Assembly (NCBI GenBank): GCA_023417315.1
Contig: JAEZFW010000069.1
Location: forward strand, 62,001 to 126,000
DNA: 64,000 bases
Origin: Pseudomonadota bacterium
GTDB taxonomy: Bacteria; Pseudomonadota; Gammaproteobacteria; Steroidobacterales; Steroidobacteraceae
Direction of reading: 5' to 3'
The notes under the pieces were generated by a model that saw only the letters and a list, made by a program, of their open reading frames with translations, was not told the DNA's origin and did not search any database. This document shows positions 7,919 to 16,827 of the stretch, piece by piece (position 1 is the first letter of the stretch; each line of letters starts with the position of its first letter). A program made the position numbers and the translations under genes.

Positions 7919-8872
7919 TCACTTGAGCAGATCTATGGGCCCAGCCAACTCCAATGTGGGCTCCGGCACTTCCATAGATGGCGGTAATTCGGTGGAGAGG
8001 TTGTCTGTGATCGTTGCATCGTCGGGCGCGCCGCGCTCTTGGCCGTAGTCGCCTTCGGGCATGCCATTGCCGCTCAGGATGACGAGTACGACGCGGCGAT
8101 TCGCGTTGCGGCCGTCGGGTGTCTCGTTCGCTGCGATGGGACGGTGCTCGCCTAGGCCGATGACGGCGAGACGATGCGGGGCGATGCCCTCTTTCATGAA
8201 CAGATGCACGACACTTGCGGCACGCGCGGCGGAAAGCTCCCAGTTCGACGGGAATGCGCGCGTGTTGATGGGCAAGTTGTCCGTGTGTCCTTCGACGCGA
8301 ATCGGATTCGGAAACGGCGTCAGCGTCGCGGCGAGCTGCTCGAGTATGGTCACCGCGTTCGGCGAGAGCGTCGCGACGCCGCTTGGAAACAGAATGTCTG
8401 TGCGGATCTCGACTTCCACCCACAGTCCATGTCGACGCACGACGATGAGGTCCTTCTCGATGAGTCCCGCCATCGCGCGCTCCACTTCCTGAGCGACGCT
8501 CTCGAGTGCTTCGGCTTGCTCCGCACGATCCGGTGACTGACGGAAATCCTCGCGTATCAAAGGAGAGTCGACGATCGGCGCCATGAGCTCGCGCGGCTGG
8601 CCTTCCAACATCGCTTGCTGCACGATCGTCATGTGAATATCGGCTCCCGAGCCCTGGGTCTTCTCGCCCACTTGAATCGGCTCGAGCGTACGCGGTGCGC
8701 CTCGAAACGCCGCTACGAGCGAATCGGACAACACGCGGTACTTGCCTTCATTCACCGATGACATCGCATACATCACGACGAAGAACGCGAGCAACAACGT
8801 GATCAGATCCCCATAGGGAATCGCCCACGCCTCGTGGTTCGTGTGCTCTTCGTGTCGATGCCGCCGCGCCAT
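7919..8872 (-). CDS. motD: Flagellar stator protein MotD (MotB family)
   Basis: 317 residues. A short basic N-terminus precedes a single membrane helix with the proton-accepting Asp22 (IPYGDLITLLLAFFVVMYA). A plug/linker follows, then a C-terminal OmpA-type peptidoglycan-binding domain (RVEGHTDNLPIN, LSAARAASVV, GRNANRRVVLVI). It anchors the MotC/MotD stator to the cell wall. Its partner motC is 161 nt upstream, separated by a word hairpin instead of the usual tight spacing. Confidence 0.95.
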   Translation of the reverse strand: MARRHRHEEHTNHEAWAIPYGDLITLLLAFFVVMYAMSSVNEGKYRVLSDSLVAAFRGAPRTLEPIQVGEKTQGSGADIHMTIVQQAMLEGQPRELMAPIVDSPLIREDFRQSPDRAEQAEALESVAQEVERAMAGLIEKDLIVVRRHGLWVEVEIRTDILFPSGVATLSPNAVTILEQLAATLTPFPNPIRVEGHTDNLPINTRAFPSNWELSAARAASVVHLFMKEGIAPHRLAVIGLGEHRPIAANETPDGRNANRRVVLVILSGNGMPEGDYGQERGAPDDATITDNLSTELPPSMEVPEPTLELAGPIDLLK

Positions 8873-8888
8873 AGCGCTACCGCGCGGA

Positions 8889-9031
8889 CACTGGCCGACT
8901 GGCCACTGGCACCTGGCCAGAGGTTGTAGCGCGCACTGCGCGTCTATGGTTCGGAATTGAAGCCGCGATCGATTCTGAGGTGAGCATGACTTCCTCTGGC
9001 CAGATGCCAGTGGCCGGTTGGCCAGTTGGCC
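8889..9031. repeat. Word hairpin, ACTGGCC family, between motC and motD
   Basis: Left arm 8889-8923 and right arm 8992-9031, made of ACTGGCC/AACTGGCC words. Both end at CTGGCCAGAGG-type boundaries around a ~68-nt loop that contains GCGCGCACTGCGCG. The right arm ends 2 nt from the motC stop codon. Confidence 0.9.
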
Positions 9032-9033
9032 GC

Positions 9034-9774
9034 CTAGTGCAGATACCCCTGCAGCTTCGACTCGATGCTGCGTGGGTTCTCGCCTTGTGCGATCGAGATC
9101 ATGCCTTCGATGACCATCTCGCGAGCTTCGCTCATCGACTGAATCGCTACCTTCAACTTGCTTGCTGCAGGGAGGAAGAACAGGTTCGCAAGGCCGATGC
9201 CGTAGATGGTCGCGACGAACGCGGCCGCAATGCCTTGGCCGAGCTTGCTCGGATCAGCCAGATTCTGCATGACCGACATGAGGCCGAGCACGGCACCGAT
9301 GATGCCAAGCGTCGGCGCATACACGCCCATGCCTTCGAAGACTTTCGCAGCGCGCGTGTCGGCCTGCTCGCGAACGTGCAGGTCCACCTCGAGCGTATTG
9401 CGGATCACATCGGGCTCACTGCCGTCCACGACGAGCTGCAGTCCTTTACGAACGAAATCATCGCTCTCCTTTTCGATCGCGCCCTCGAGACCGAGCAGCC
9501 CTTGCTTGCGCGCCGTGTTGCTCCACTCGACCATGCGCTTGATCAGCTCGGTTCGCTGCACATCCGGCGGGCGAAAGATCCACGGAAGAATCCGCATCGC
9601 ACGCTTCATGACGGGCAGCGGTGTCTGTACGCAGATGGCTGCGATCGTGCCCACAATCACGATCATGAACGCGGCAGCGGATAACAGCGCTTTGACGCCG
9701 GCCCCTTTCAAGATGGAGCCAACGATGACCGCGCAGACCGCAAGCACCAGACCGATGAGACTTAAGATGTCCAT
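9034..9774 (-). CDS. motC: Flagellar stator protein MotC (MotA family)
   Basis: 246 residues with four membrane helices: two near the N-terminus (about 3-23 and 30-50) and two in the C-terminal half (about 148-168 and 180-200). They flank the conserved PTLGIIGAVLGLMSVM segment typical of MotA/TolQ/ExbB proton channels. The cytoplasmic loop between helices 2 and 3 is charged, as needed to contact FliG. It forms the torque-generating stator with MotD. Upstream is cheZ, in the same direction. Confidence 0.95.
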   Translation of the reverse strand: MDILSLIGLVLAVCAVIVGSILKGAGVKALLSAAAFMIVIVGTIAAICVQTPLPVMKRAMRILPWIFRPPDVQRTELIKRMVEWSNTARKQGLLGLEGAIEKESDDFVRKGLQLVVDGSEPDVIRNTLEVDLHVREQADTRAAKVFEGMGVYAPTLGIIGAVLGLMSVMQNLADPSKLGQGIAAAFVATIYGIGLANLFFLPAASKLKVAIQSMSEAREMVIEGMISIAQGENPRSIESKLQGYLH

Positions 9775-9783
9775 GATGCTTAG

Positions 9784-9935
9784 AAGGCGAAGGCGGATAG
9801 CGGATCGCGGATAGTCAGAGCATGTTCAGGCTCGCGGCCTGAACTCTGTCCATCGGCTCTCTCCAGGACCATGCCGCTAGCTACTGCCATTCACTTCCGC
9901 CTCTTGACCGATCGCCTATCCGCTATCGCCTATCC
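9784..9935. repeat. Word hairpin, GCGGATA family, between cheZ and motC
   Basis: Left arm 9784-9820 (GCGGATAGCGGATCGCGGATAG) ends in GTCAGAGC. The right arm 9891-9935 is GATAGGC/GATAGCG words and ends in GGTCAAGAGG. Inside the loop is a perfect 7-bp hairpin, GTTCAGG-CTCGCGG-CCTGAAC (9824-9844). Confidence 0.8.
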
Positions 9936-9949
9936 AACTTCTCTCTGAC

Positions 9950-10690
9950 TCACATCCCCAGTCCAGACAAAAGCGCATCCACATCGTCCTGATCGCTGAC
10001 GGCAGGTCCGCTGTTTATCCCCGGAATGACAGGCCCGAAGCCACGACGCGTTTCATCGCTCAACGGCTTGCCCGTGCGCGGCTTCGAATTCGAGAGACGA
10101 ACGAGATCGGTGAGTGCCAGCTCGAGCTCCGTCACGAGCTTCATCACACCGCGAATGATCTGCCCCGAAAGATCCTGAAAGCCTTGTGCAAGCAGAACTT
10201 CCGAAAGATTGCTGCGGACATGATCCATGTCGCTGCACGCCGCGTTCAGGAATCCATCCATGCGCTCGACCATTCGCTGAAACTCATCGACGGCGATCTT
10301 GCGAGCCCGAAAGCGGGTCCATAGCTCGACGATCTCCGCCGCCTCGCGCGCGGTTCGCTCCGCGAGCGGCGCGGATTTCTCCACGAGATCCATCGTCCGA
10401 TGCGCGGCTTCGTCGGTGAGCTTGAGAACGTGATCGAGCCGATGCCGCGCGTCGGGCACTTCTTTCTCCGCGAGCGTGAGCAGTCGCGGATCGAGCTTGA
10501 AGCGATCGAGCGCCGATTGCAGATCGCCCGTGAGCTTGCGCAGCTCGCCGAAAAGAGCGAGCTCGCGTCGCTGCACGAGCGCATCGAGCTCTTCGAGAAA
10601 GCGCGCCTCATCTCCCGCCGCAAGTGCACCCGCCAACGCCGCAACGCTGGCGCCGTACTCTTCGCGTATCGAGGTGATTGAGGTAGTCAT
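9950..10690 (-). CDS. cheZ: CheY-P phosphatase CheZ
   Basis: Removes phosphate from CheY to end the motor signal. The catalytic Gln lies in QGFQDLSGQ on a long four-helix hairpin. The C-terminal CheY-docking peptide is DDVDALLSGLGM, close to the end of the E. coli protein. I start at ATG 10690 (MTTSITSIREE). The frame is open to 10717, but that extension is encoded by the neighbouring word repeat. Length is then 246 residues, normal for CheZ. It follows cheY at about 100 nt. Confidence 0.95.
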   Translation of the reverse strand: MTTSITSIREEYGASVAALAGALAAGDEARFLEELDALVQRRELALFGELRKLTGDLQSALDRFKLDPRLLTLAEKEVPDARHRLDHVLKLTDEAAHRTMDLVEKSAPLAERTAREAAEIVELWTRFRARKIAVDEFQRMVERMDGFLNAACSDMDHVRSNLSEVLLAQGFQDLSGQIIRGVMKLVTELELALTDLVRLSNSKPRTGKPLSDETRRGFGPVIPGINSGPAVSDQDDVDALLSGLGM

Positions 10691-10704
10691 ACATGGTTCC
10701 GCTC

Positions 10705-10787
10705 GGCTACCGGCCAACCGGCCAATGGCCGCTGGCTCGAACTAGACTTTTCTGGCCAGTTGCCAGTGGCCGGTTGGCCAGTTGGCC
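10705..10787. repeat. Word hairpin, ACTGGCC family, between cheY and cheZ
   Basis: Left arm 10705-10737 (CCGGCCA words) and right arm 10749-10787 (GGCCAACTGGCCAACCGG on the minus strand) with a loop of about a dozen bases. It ends at CTGGCCAGAAAA, 2 nt from the cheY stop. Confidence 0.85.
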
Positions 10788-10789
10788 TC

Positions 10790-11182
10790 TCACGCTGCAT
10801 TCGCTCGCTGCTCGAGGATCTTGTCGATCTTCTCTTTAAGCGTGACCGCCGTGAACGGCTTGATGACGTAGCCATTCACACCCGCTTGTGCAGCTTCGAT
10901 GATCTGCTCGCGCTTCGCTTCCGCAGTGAGCATGAGCACCGGCATCTTCGCGAGCTTGGGATCGGCACGAACCGCCTTGAGCAGATCGAGGCCGGGCATC
11001 CCCGGCATATTCCAATCGGTGATCAGAAAATCGAAGCCACCCCCTTGCAACATCGGCAGCGCGGTTTGGCCGTCGTCTGCTTCCGTCACGTTCGCGTAGC
11101 CGAGATCGTTCAGCAGGTTCTTGATGATCCGACGCATCGTCGAGAAGTCGTCGACCACCAGGAACTTCATATCTTTGCTCAC
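10790..11182 (-). CDS. cheY: Chemotaxis response regulator CheY (motor-binding type)
   Basis: Receiver domain that binds FliM when phosphorylated. Key residues: DD in LVVDDFSTMRR, acceptor Asp in FLITDWNMPGMPG, Thr/Ala in MLTAEA, Lys in YVIKPFT. The text is nearly that of pseudomonad CheY. I choose GTG 11182 because GAGGAG sits exactly 6 nt before it; ATG 11170 (MKFLVVDD) is the main alternative. It lies after fliA and before cheZ, so signal and erasing enzyme are made together. Confidence 0.95.
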   Translation of the reverse strand: MSKDMKFLVVDDFSTMRRIIKNLLNDLGYANVTEADDGQTALPMLQGGGFDFLITDWNMPGMPGLDLLKAVRADPKLAKMPVLMLTAEAKREQIIEAAQAGVNGYVIKPFTAVTLKEKIDKILEQRANAA

Positions 11183-11214
11183 TTCCATCTCCTCGAATCC
11201 AAACCCGCTTGCGA

Positions 11215-11958
11215 CTAGCTTCTCTTGTCCGATCGATCGCGCCACTCGACGAGGCGTGCTTTCAATCTCACCAACGCCTGCCCATGCAACTGACACACTC
11301 TCGACTCGGTCACTTTCAACACCGCGCCGATCTCCTTCAAATTCAACTCATCGTCGTAGTACAACGACATCACGAGCCGCTCGCGCTCGGGCAGCTCCGA
11401 GATCGCAATTGCGAGCGCCGCGCGAAATCCGTCCTCGGTCGCATCGAGGAACGGATCGGCATGCTCGTCCTCCACTCGACCGAGCAGCGAATCGTCCTCG
11501 CCGTTCGTCTCATCCAAGCTCGCGATCCGACAGCTCGCCGCATCGTGTGCGATCTTGTGGTACTCCTCGATCGACACACCCATGCGATGCGCGATCTCGC
11601 CATCGCGCGCTTCGCGCCCGAGCTCCGACTCGATCTCGCGAATCGCGGCGGCAGCCGCCCGAGCCTTGCGATGCACGGAACGCGGCGCCCAATCCAACTT
11701 GCGAAGCGCATCGAGCATCGCACCGCGGATCCGAATACCCGCATATGTCTCGAAGCTCGCCCCGCGGTCCGCGGTGTAGTGCGCCGCCGCTTCCAGCAGG
11801 CCGAGCATTCCGGCCTGGATCAAATCATCTACTTCCACCGAAGCAGGCAACCGCCCTGCAAGGTGGTAGGCAATTCGTTTCACCAGCTCGGCGTGTCGCA
11901 GCACCAGTGAGTCTGCGTTCGCCGCGTTCGAGACCGCCTTGTATGCGCCGACGCTCAT
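11215..11958 (-). CDS. fliA: Flagellar sigma factor FliA (sigma-28)
   Basis: Directs RNA polymerase to late flagellar and chemotaxis promoters. 247 residues with region 2 (DDLIQAGMLGLLEAA, and ASFETYAGIRIRGAMLDAL for -10 contact), region 3 and region 4 (LNLKEIGAVLKVTESRVCQL for -35 contact). ATG 11958 overlaps the flhG stop by 4 nt (ATGA). The frame is open further upstream within flhG but that part is not FliA-like. Its inhibitor FlgM is at 51274, and four matching promoters are visible in this window. Confidence 0.97.
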   Translation of the reverse strand: MSVGAYKAVSNAANADSLVLRHAELVKRIAYHLAGRLPASVEVDDLIQAGMLGLLEAAAHYTADRGASFETYAGIRIRGAMLDALRKLDWAPRSVHRKARAAAAAIREIESELGREARDGEIAHRMGVSIEEYHKIAHDAASCRIASLDETNGEDDSLLGRVEDEHADPFLDATEDGFRAALAIAISELPERERLVMSLYYDDELNLKEIGAVLKVTESRVCQLHGQALVRLKARLVEWRDRSDKRS

Positions 11959-12830
11959 TGCACCACCTCCAGGCGCGCCTGGGGCTTGCGCACGAGGCGC
12001 TCGACGAAGAACTCGAGGTTTCCTCGCGGGCAGTCCGGTACAGGCCATTTATCGGCTTTCAATGCGAGTTTCTTGAATGCTCGTGACGCGGGGCACGCCG
12101 GGAAGGCTGCTAGAACCGGACGCTGTTCACGAATTGCGCGCTTGAGGTATGGGTCTTCCGGGATTTCCCCTACGTAGTCGAGCGTGACATCGAGGAAGCG
12201 ACTGGTGACGCGCTCGAGCTTGCGGAACAGATTCTCGCCCTCGCCCGGCGAGCGAACCATGTTCGCGACTACTCGGAACGTCGTGATTCCATGGCCCCGG
12301 CTCATCACTTTGGTGAGTGCGTAGGCATCTGTCATCGACGCAGGTTCGTCGCACACGACGAGCAGCACCTGCTGCGCGGCCTGCGTGAACTGCACCACAC
12401 TGTGCGAGATGCCCGCGGAGGTATCAACGATCATCGTGTCGATGCGCCCGCTCAACGCGCTGAATGCCTGCACGAGCCCGAGATGTCCGGCAGCGGACAA
12501 GTTCGCGAGTTCGGCCACGCCCGAAGCACCCGGCACCACTTTGAATCCTTGCGGCGACTCGATGATGATCTCCTCGAGCGAGCGTTCGCCGGAGAGAACG
12601 TGTGCCATCGTGTGTCGGGGCGATAGGCCGAGAAACACATCGACGTTCGCTAGCCCGAGATCCCCGTCGAGCAACATCACGCGCCTGCCAGCGGAGGCAA
12701 GTGCGGTCGCGAGATTCACCGCAACACTCGTCTTGCCGACTCCGCCCTTTCCGCCTGTTACGGCAATCACCTGGACCGGCCCCGGCTGCGCGGCGCGCTT
12801 CAATCCGGATGTTTGCGTAGCTTCAATCAT
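11955..12830 (-). CDS. flhG: Flagellar number regulator FlhG (FleN), ParA/MinD family
   Basis: P-loop ATPase that limits flagellar number and, in polar flagellates, represses FleQ activity. Deviant Walker A is TGGKGGVGKTSVAVNL at about residues 25-40; the switch region is LLDGDLGLANVDVFLG, and Walker B is DTMIVDTSAGI. ATG 12830 has GGTGG 5 nt upstream. Length 291 residues is normal. It is coupled to fliA downstream and lies after flhF, the standard order in polar flagellates. Confidence 0.96.
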   Translation of the reverse strand: MIEATQTSGLKRAAQPGPVQVIAVTGGKGGVGKTSVAVNLATALASAGRRVMLLDGDLGLANVDVFLGLSPRHTMAHVLSGERSLEEIIIESPQGFKVVPGASGVAELANLSAAGHLGLVQAFSALSGRIDTMIVDTSAGISHSVVQFTQAAQQVLLVVCDEPASMTDAYALTKVMSRGHGITTFRVVANMVRSPGEGENLFRKLERVTSRFLDVTLDYVGEIPEDPYLKRAIREQRPVLAAFPACPASRAFKKLALKADKWPVPDCPRGNLEFFVERLVRKPQARLEVVQ

Positions 12831-13007
12831 GAGAACCACCGTCTTCGAATTGTGGATGTGCGGCTTCGGCCGAGCGGCGTGCGTTTCGAGTAGGGACTCG
12901 GCTGCACGACGATCGTCAGGAGCGCAGTATCGATGCGAGGCGCACGATAGGTGAGTTTGTGCTCCCCATCGTTCGCGATTTCTTTGTCTATCACTTCAGG
13001 CGACGTG

Positions 13008-14282
13008 TTACGCGAGTGCATGAGCCACTCCACCGAAACGTCTGCGCAGCAAGTCTTCATCCGCTTCGGCACCGGCCTTGCGGGAGAGCTCGACCGCGCG
13101 CGCGATCAACTGATGAGCTCGCGCGGGGCTGATGTCCTCGGGCACACGTTGACCGTCCGTCACGTAGGCCAGCGGCAATCTGGAGCGCACGAGCATCGAT
13201 AGCGAGCCGCCGAGGCTCGTCGCCTCGTCCAGCTTCGTGAGCACACAGGTCGCAGGCTGCGCGGCTGAGAAGCGCTCGACGGCCTCTTCGATCGCGCCTG
13301 CCTGCGACGCGGCGGACAGCACGAGAGAGGTTTCGATTCGATCGCTCGCGGATGCCAGCATCGCTAGCTCATCGGCAAGACGAGGATCTCGCTGGCCATA
13401 TCCGGCCGTGTCGATTAACACGAGTCGCTTGTCGTCCAAGTGATCGAGCAATTGCGGTAGCTCCGCGGGACCTTCGGTTGCGTATGCAGGCACACCGAGC
13501 AATCTCCCCAGCGTGTGAATCTGTTCCTGAGCGCCGATTCGAATCGAATCTGTCGAGATCAATGCGATGTCTCGCGGACCATGCCGCAGCAACCAGCGCG
13601 CAGCCAGCTTAGCGATCAGCGTCGTCTTGCCGACGCCCGTCGCGCCGATCATTGCGACGACGCCGCCGTTATCGAGCCAACGCTCATCGGCGACTTCGAT
13701 TCGCCGTGCAATCAGCGCGACCGATAGACGATGGGCTTCGGAAAGCTCCAGCCGCGCAGGCAACTGCGTCACGAGCTCCGCCGCAAGATCGTGCGCGAGA
13801 CCGAGCACAGTGAGCTGCTTGAGCAGCTCCGTCTGCACCGGCGCGCGACGAGATAGATCGTTCCACGCCAACGTCGCAAGCTGCGTCTCGAGCATGCGTC
13901 GCAGCGTTCGCAACTCTTCGTTCATATCCGAAGAGTGATCCGGCAGCTCGAGCCGCTCCGCAGCAAAGCGTCTCGCGAAGTCATTCAGATCCCTCGCAGG
14001 GACCTCGGGCGCGGTCTCCCTGCGATCGCGGGTCACGTGCGATGCCGCGGTTGCTCTTCCGGAAACAGTGGCGAGCTGCGAATCGAGGTCAGCGGATGCA
14101 GCGTCGGCCTCTCGTCCGTACGTATCGACACCTCCTTCGGTGTCGTAATCGACCGCGGCTACGACTTCAACGCCTCCATTCACGCGGCGAGTCGACAGGA
14201 TGACCGCATCCGGCCCCTGCGCTTCGCGCACGAGCCGCAGCGCCTGGCGCATGTCGGTTGCGCGGTAGTGTTTGAGTTTCAT
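13008..14282 (-). CDS. flhF: Flagellar biosynthesis GTPase FlhF
   Basis: SRP-type GTPase that places the flagellum at the cell pole. The N-terminal domain (MKLKHYRATDMRQALRLV) is followed by a variable linker and the NG domain: P-loop GATGVGKTTLIAKLAARW, ISTDSIRIGAQEQ, DTAGYGQRD, and TKLDEATSLGG. I start at ATG 14282 with GGAG 7 nt upstream. The in-frame codons before it lie in a word repeat. Length is 424 residues. A 177-nt gap without visible feature separates it from flhG. Confidence 0.96.
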   Translation of the reverse strand: MKLKHYRATDMRQALRLVREAQGPDAVILSTRRVNGGVEVVAAVDYDTEGGVDTYGREADAASADLDSQLATVSGRATAASHVTRDRRETAPEVPARDLNDFARRFAAERLELPDHSSDMNEELRTLRRMLETQLATLAWNDLSRRAPVQTELLKQLTVLGLAHDLAAELVTQLPARLELSEAHRLSVALIARRIEVADERWLDNGGVVAMIGATGVGKTTLIAKLAARWLLRHGPRDIALISTDSIRIGAQEQIHTLGRLLGVPAYATEGPAELPQLLDHLDDKRLVLIDTAGYGQRDPRLADELAMLASASDRIETSLVLSAASQAGAIEEAVERFSAAQPATCVLTKLDEATSLGGSLSMLVRSRLPLAYVTDGQRVPEDISPARAHQLIARAVELSRKAGAEADEDLLRRRFGGVAHALA

Positions 14283-14300
14283 GCGCGCGCTCCGCGAATG

Positions 14301-14458
14301 CGGCCAACGGCCAACTGGCCACTGGCCACTGGCCAGAGATACGCGTGCGCAGTAGGGAGACACATATGTCTTTCTGTTCTCATCGTGATCTCATCCGAAA
14401 TCGACGCGCTCGCGCCTTCCGTTCTGCCCTATGCCAGTGGCCAGTTAGCCGATTGCCC
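14301..14458. repeat. Word hairpin, ACTGGCC family, between flhA and flhF
   Basis: Left arm 14301-14338 (CGGCCAACGGCCAACTGGCC) ends at CTGGCCAGAGA. The right arm 14421-14458 ends at AGGGCAGAAC on the minus strand. The loop is about 80 nt and contains ATACGCGTGCGCAG. It ends 4 nt from the flhA stop. Confidence 0.85.
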
Positions 14459-14462
14459 ATGC

Positions 14463-16547
14463 TCATCGCCCCACCGCCGTCACCAATCTCACCTTGCGGT
14501 TATCCGGAATCTCATTCCACGCGAGCACGTGCATGCTCGGCACGATCGAGCGCATGAAGCGCGCAAGCGTCGTTCGCAATTGCGGCGGCACGAGCAAGAC
14601 TGCGGGTTCGCCGCTCAGCTCTTGGCGCTGCGCCGCTTCGGCAAGACGGCGCTGCATGCGCTCGGCGAGACCCGGTTCGAGCCCGGGCGTTGCTGCAGCC
14701 GTTCCCGCGAGAGAGTTTGTGAGCAACTGCTCGAGATCGGGCTCGAGCGTGATGACCGGCAGCTCCGTCGACATGCCTGCGATGTCCTGAACGATCTGGC
14801 GACCGAGTGCGACTCGAACGTGCGCTTGGAGCTGCACAGGATCCTGCGTTCGCGCTGCATGCTCCGCTAGCGTCTCGACGATCGTGCGCATGTTGCGAAT
14901 CGGCACACGCTCTGCAAGCAGACCTTGCAACGTGCGTACGACCGTTCCGAGCGGCAGCAGACGGGGCGTCAGATCTTCGACGAGCTTCGGTGCAGTCTTT
15001 GCAAGCGTATTGAGCAGCTGCTGGACTTCTTCATGGCCGAGCAACTCGTGCGCGTGCGTCTGAATGACGTGACTCAGATGGGTGGCAACGACGGTGCTCG
15101 CATCCACCACGGTATAGCCGAGTGTCTGCGCGTGATCGCGGGAGCCGGGCTCGATCCAGACCGCTTCCATCCCGAACGCCGGATCGCGCGTCTCGATACC
15201 AGACAACTGTCCGAACACTTTGCCCGGGTTGATCGCAAGCTCGCGTTCGGGGTAGATCACGCCCTCGCCCACCGGTACGCCGGCGAGATTGATTCGATAC
15301 GAGTTCGGCGCCAGATCGAGGTTGTCGCGGATGTGAACGGCTTGCACTAGGAAGCCGAGATCCTGCGTGAGCTTGCGACGCACTCCACGAATACGCGCCA
15401 ATAGATCGCCACCTTGCGCCTTGTCCACGAGCGGAACGAGGCGATAGCCCACCTCCAAGCCGATGATGTCGACGGGCTGCACGTCATCCCACGTGAGCTC
15501 GCGCGACTCTGCGCTAGGTGGCGGCGGCGCAGGCGGCGCTTCGACGATTTCTGGTTCGACCATCGAGCGCTTGTGAAGCAGCCATGCCGCCCCACCGCAC
15601 AGCGAGGCCATGAGGAGGAACGCGACGTTCGGCATTCCGGGAACCACACCCATCGCGCCAAGGAGCGCGGCAGCGATCGCGAGGGCGCGCGGTTGCCCGA
15701 AGAGCTGCTTCGCGAGCTCGCCGCCCATGTCTTGCGATTTCGACATGCGCGTCACGATGATTGCGACCGCAGTGGAGAGCAGCAACGCGGGAATCTGCGC
15801 TACGAGCCCATCGCCGATCGACAGCAGCGTGTACACGCGGGCCGAGTCGGAAAATGACATGTCGTGCGCCATCATTCCGATGCTGATGCCGCCGAGCATA
15901 TTGATGACGAGAATCAGAATGCCCGCGGTCGCATCGCCACGCACGAACTTGCTGGCACCGTCCATCGAGCCGTAGAAGTCCGCTTCCGCGCGCACTTCGG
16001 CGCGACGAGTGCGTGCCTCTTCTTGAGTGATGAGCCCTGCATTGAGGTCGGCATCGATCGCCATCTGTTTGCCGGGCATGGCATCCAAGGTGAAGCGCGC
16101 GCTGACTTCCGAGATGCGGCCCGCGCCCTTCGTGACCACGACGAAGTTGATGATCGTCAGAATCGCGAACACGACCACACCGACAGCGTAGTTGCCGCCG
16201 ATCACGAATTCGCCGAACGATTCGATGACCTTGCCGGCAGCATGCGATCCGGTATGACCGTGCAGCAGCACCACGCGAGTGGACGCGACGTTCAAAGCGA
16301 GACGAAGCAAAGTCGCGAGCAGCAGCACGGTCGGGAAGATGCCGAAGTCGAGCGGCCGCAATACATAGAAGACCGCCATCACGACGATCAGTGAAAGGGC
16401 GATGTTGAAGGTGAACAATACATCGAGCGCGAGCGGCGGCAGCGGCACGATCACCATCGCCAACACCGCGAGGACGCCCACGGGCACGCCGATGCCCGAG
16501 CGAACGAGCGCGCGTAGATCGAAGTTTGTTGCAGCAGCAGTGGCCAT
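14463..16547 (-). CDS. flhA: Flagellar export gate protein FlhA
   Basis: Largest subunit of the flagellar type III export gate, 694 residues. Eight membrane helices fill residues about 15-310. The conserved FHIPEP-type cytoplasmic stretch is ARFTLDAMPGKQMAIDADL, followed by SKFVRGDATAGILI. A cytoplasmic domain that docks chaperone-substrate pairs follows (about 345-694). The transcript comes from the sigma-54 site at 16703-16718, leaving a leader of about 145 nt that includes a chimeric word element. Confidence 0.97.
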   Translation of the reverse strand: MATAAATNFDLRALVRSGIGVPVGVLAVLAMVIVPLPPLALDVLFTFNIALSLIVVMAVFYVLRPLDFGIFPTVLLLATLLRLALNVASTRVVLLHGHTGSHAAGKVIESFGEFVIGGNYAVGVVVFAILTIINFVVVTKGAGRISEVSARFTLDAMPGKQMAIDADLNAGLITQEEARTRRAEVRAEADFYGSMDGASKFVRGDATAGILILVINMLGGISIGMMAHDMSFSDSARVYTLLSIGDGLVAQIPALLLSTAVAIIVTRMSKSQDMGGELAKQLFGQPRALAIAAALLGAMGVVPGMPNVAFLLMASLCGGAAWLLHKRSMVEPEIVEAPPAPPPPSAESRELTWDDVQPVDIIGLEVGYRLVPLVDKAQGGDLLARIRGVRRKLTQDLGFLVQAVHIRDNLDLAPNSYRINLAGVPVGEGVIYPERELAINPGKVFGQLSGIETRDPAFGMEAVWIEPGSRDHAQTLGYTVVDASTVVATHLSHVIQTHAHELLGHEEVQQLLNTLAKTAPKLVEDLTPRLLPLGTVVRTLQGLLAERVPIRNMRTIVETLAEHAARTQDPVQLQAHVRVALGRQIVQDIAGMSTELPVITLEPDLEQLLTNSLAGTAAATPGLEPGLAERMQRRLAEAAQRQELSGEPAVLLVPPQLRTTLARFMRSIVPSMHVLAWNEIPDNRKVRLVTAVGR

Positions 16548-16554
16548 CTTGTTC

Positions 16555-16656
16555 AGGCTGTAGGCTGTAGGCTGTAGGCCCTAGCCAGAGAGGACGCGTG
16601 CTGCGCATCTTTTCTGGCCTTCGTCACTTCCATCACTTCCATCACTTCCGTCACCC
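16555..16656. repeat. Chimeric word element: GTAGGCT arm against GTGATGGAA arm (flhA leader)
   Basis: The left arm is GTAGGCT words up to CTAGCCAGAG (16555-16590). The right arm (16612-16656) belongs to the unrelated GAAGTGATG family, starting TTCTGGCC. Only the inner parts CCAGA and TCTGG pair. The core between is GACGCGTGCTGCGCATC. It lies inside the predicted flhA leader. Confidence 0.8.
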
Positions 16657-16702
16657 ACATTGCGCGTCAGTTATCCGTCGCGATTTGCTTTGCCTTAATA
16701 GG

Positions 16703-16718
16703 TGCAACTCCCGAGCCA
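16703..16718 (-). promoter_or_regulatory. Sigma-54 promoter upstream of flhA
   Basis: Minus strand TGGCTCG-GGAG-TTGCA against the consensus TGGCACG-N4-TTGCW: one mismatch, exact GG-GC spacing. The 527-nt gap 16548-17074 has no gene, only this site, the chimeric element, a GTGACGG word array and an inverted GAGAGG repeat. Confidence 0.8.
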
Positions 16719-16827
16719 CGGCTGTCGCCAGCTCGCGGCACTCCTTCACAGTTTGAAAAGGACGCGTTCGGTGGATGGATGCAGAGGGGTTGAGGGGATG
16801 GCGTACGGCCGCGCATTGCGCGGCCTA

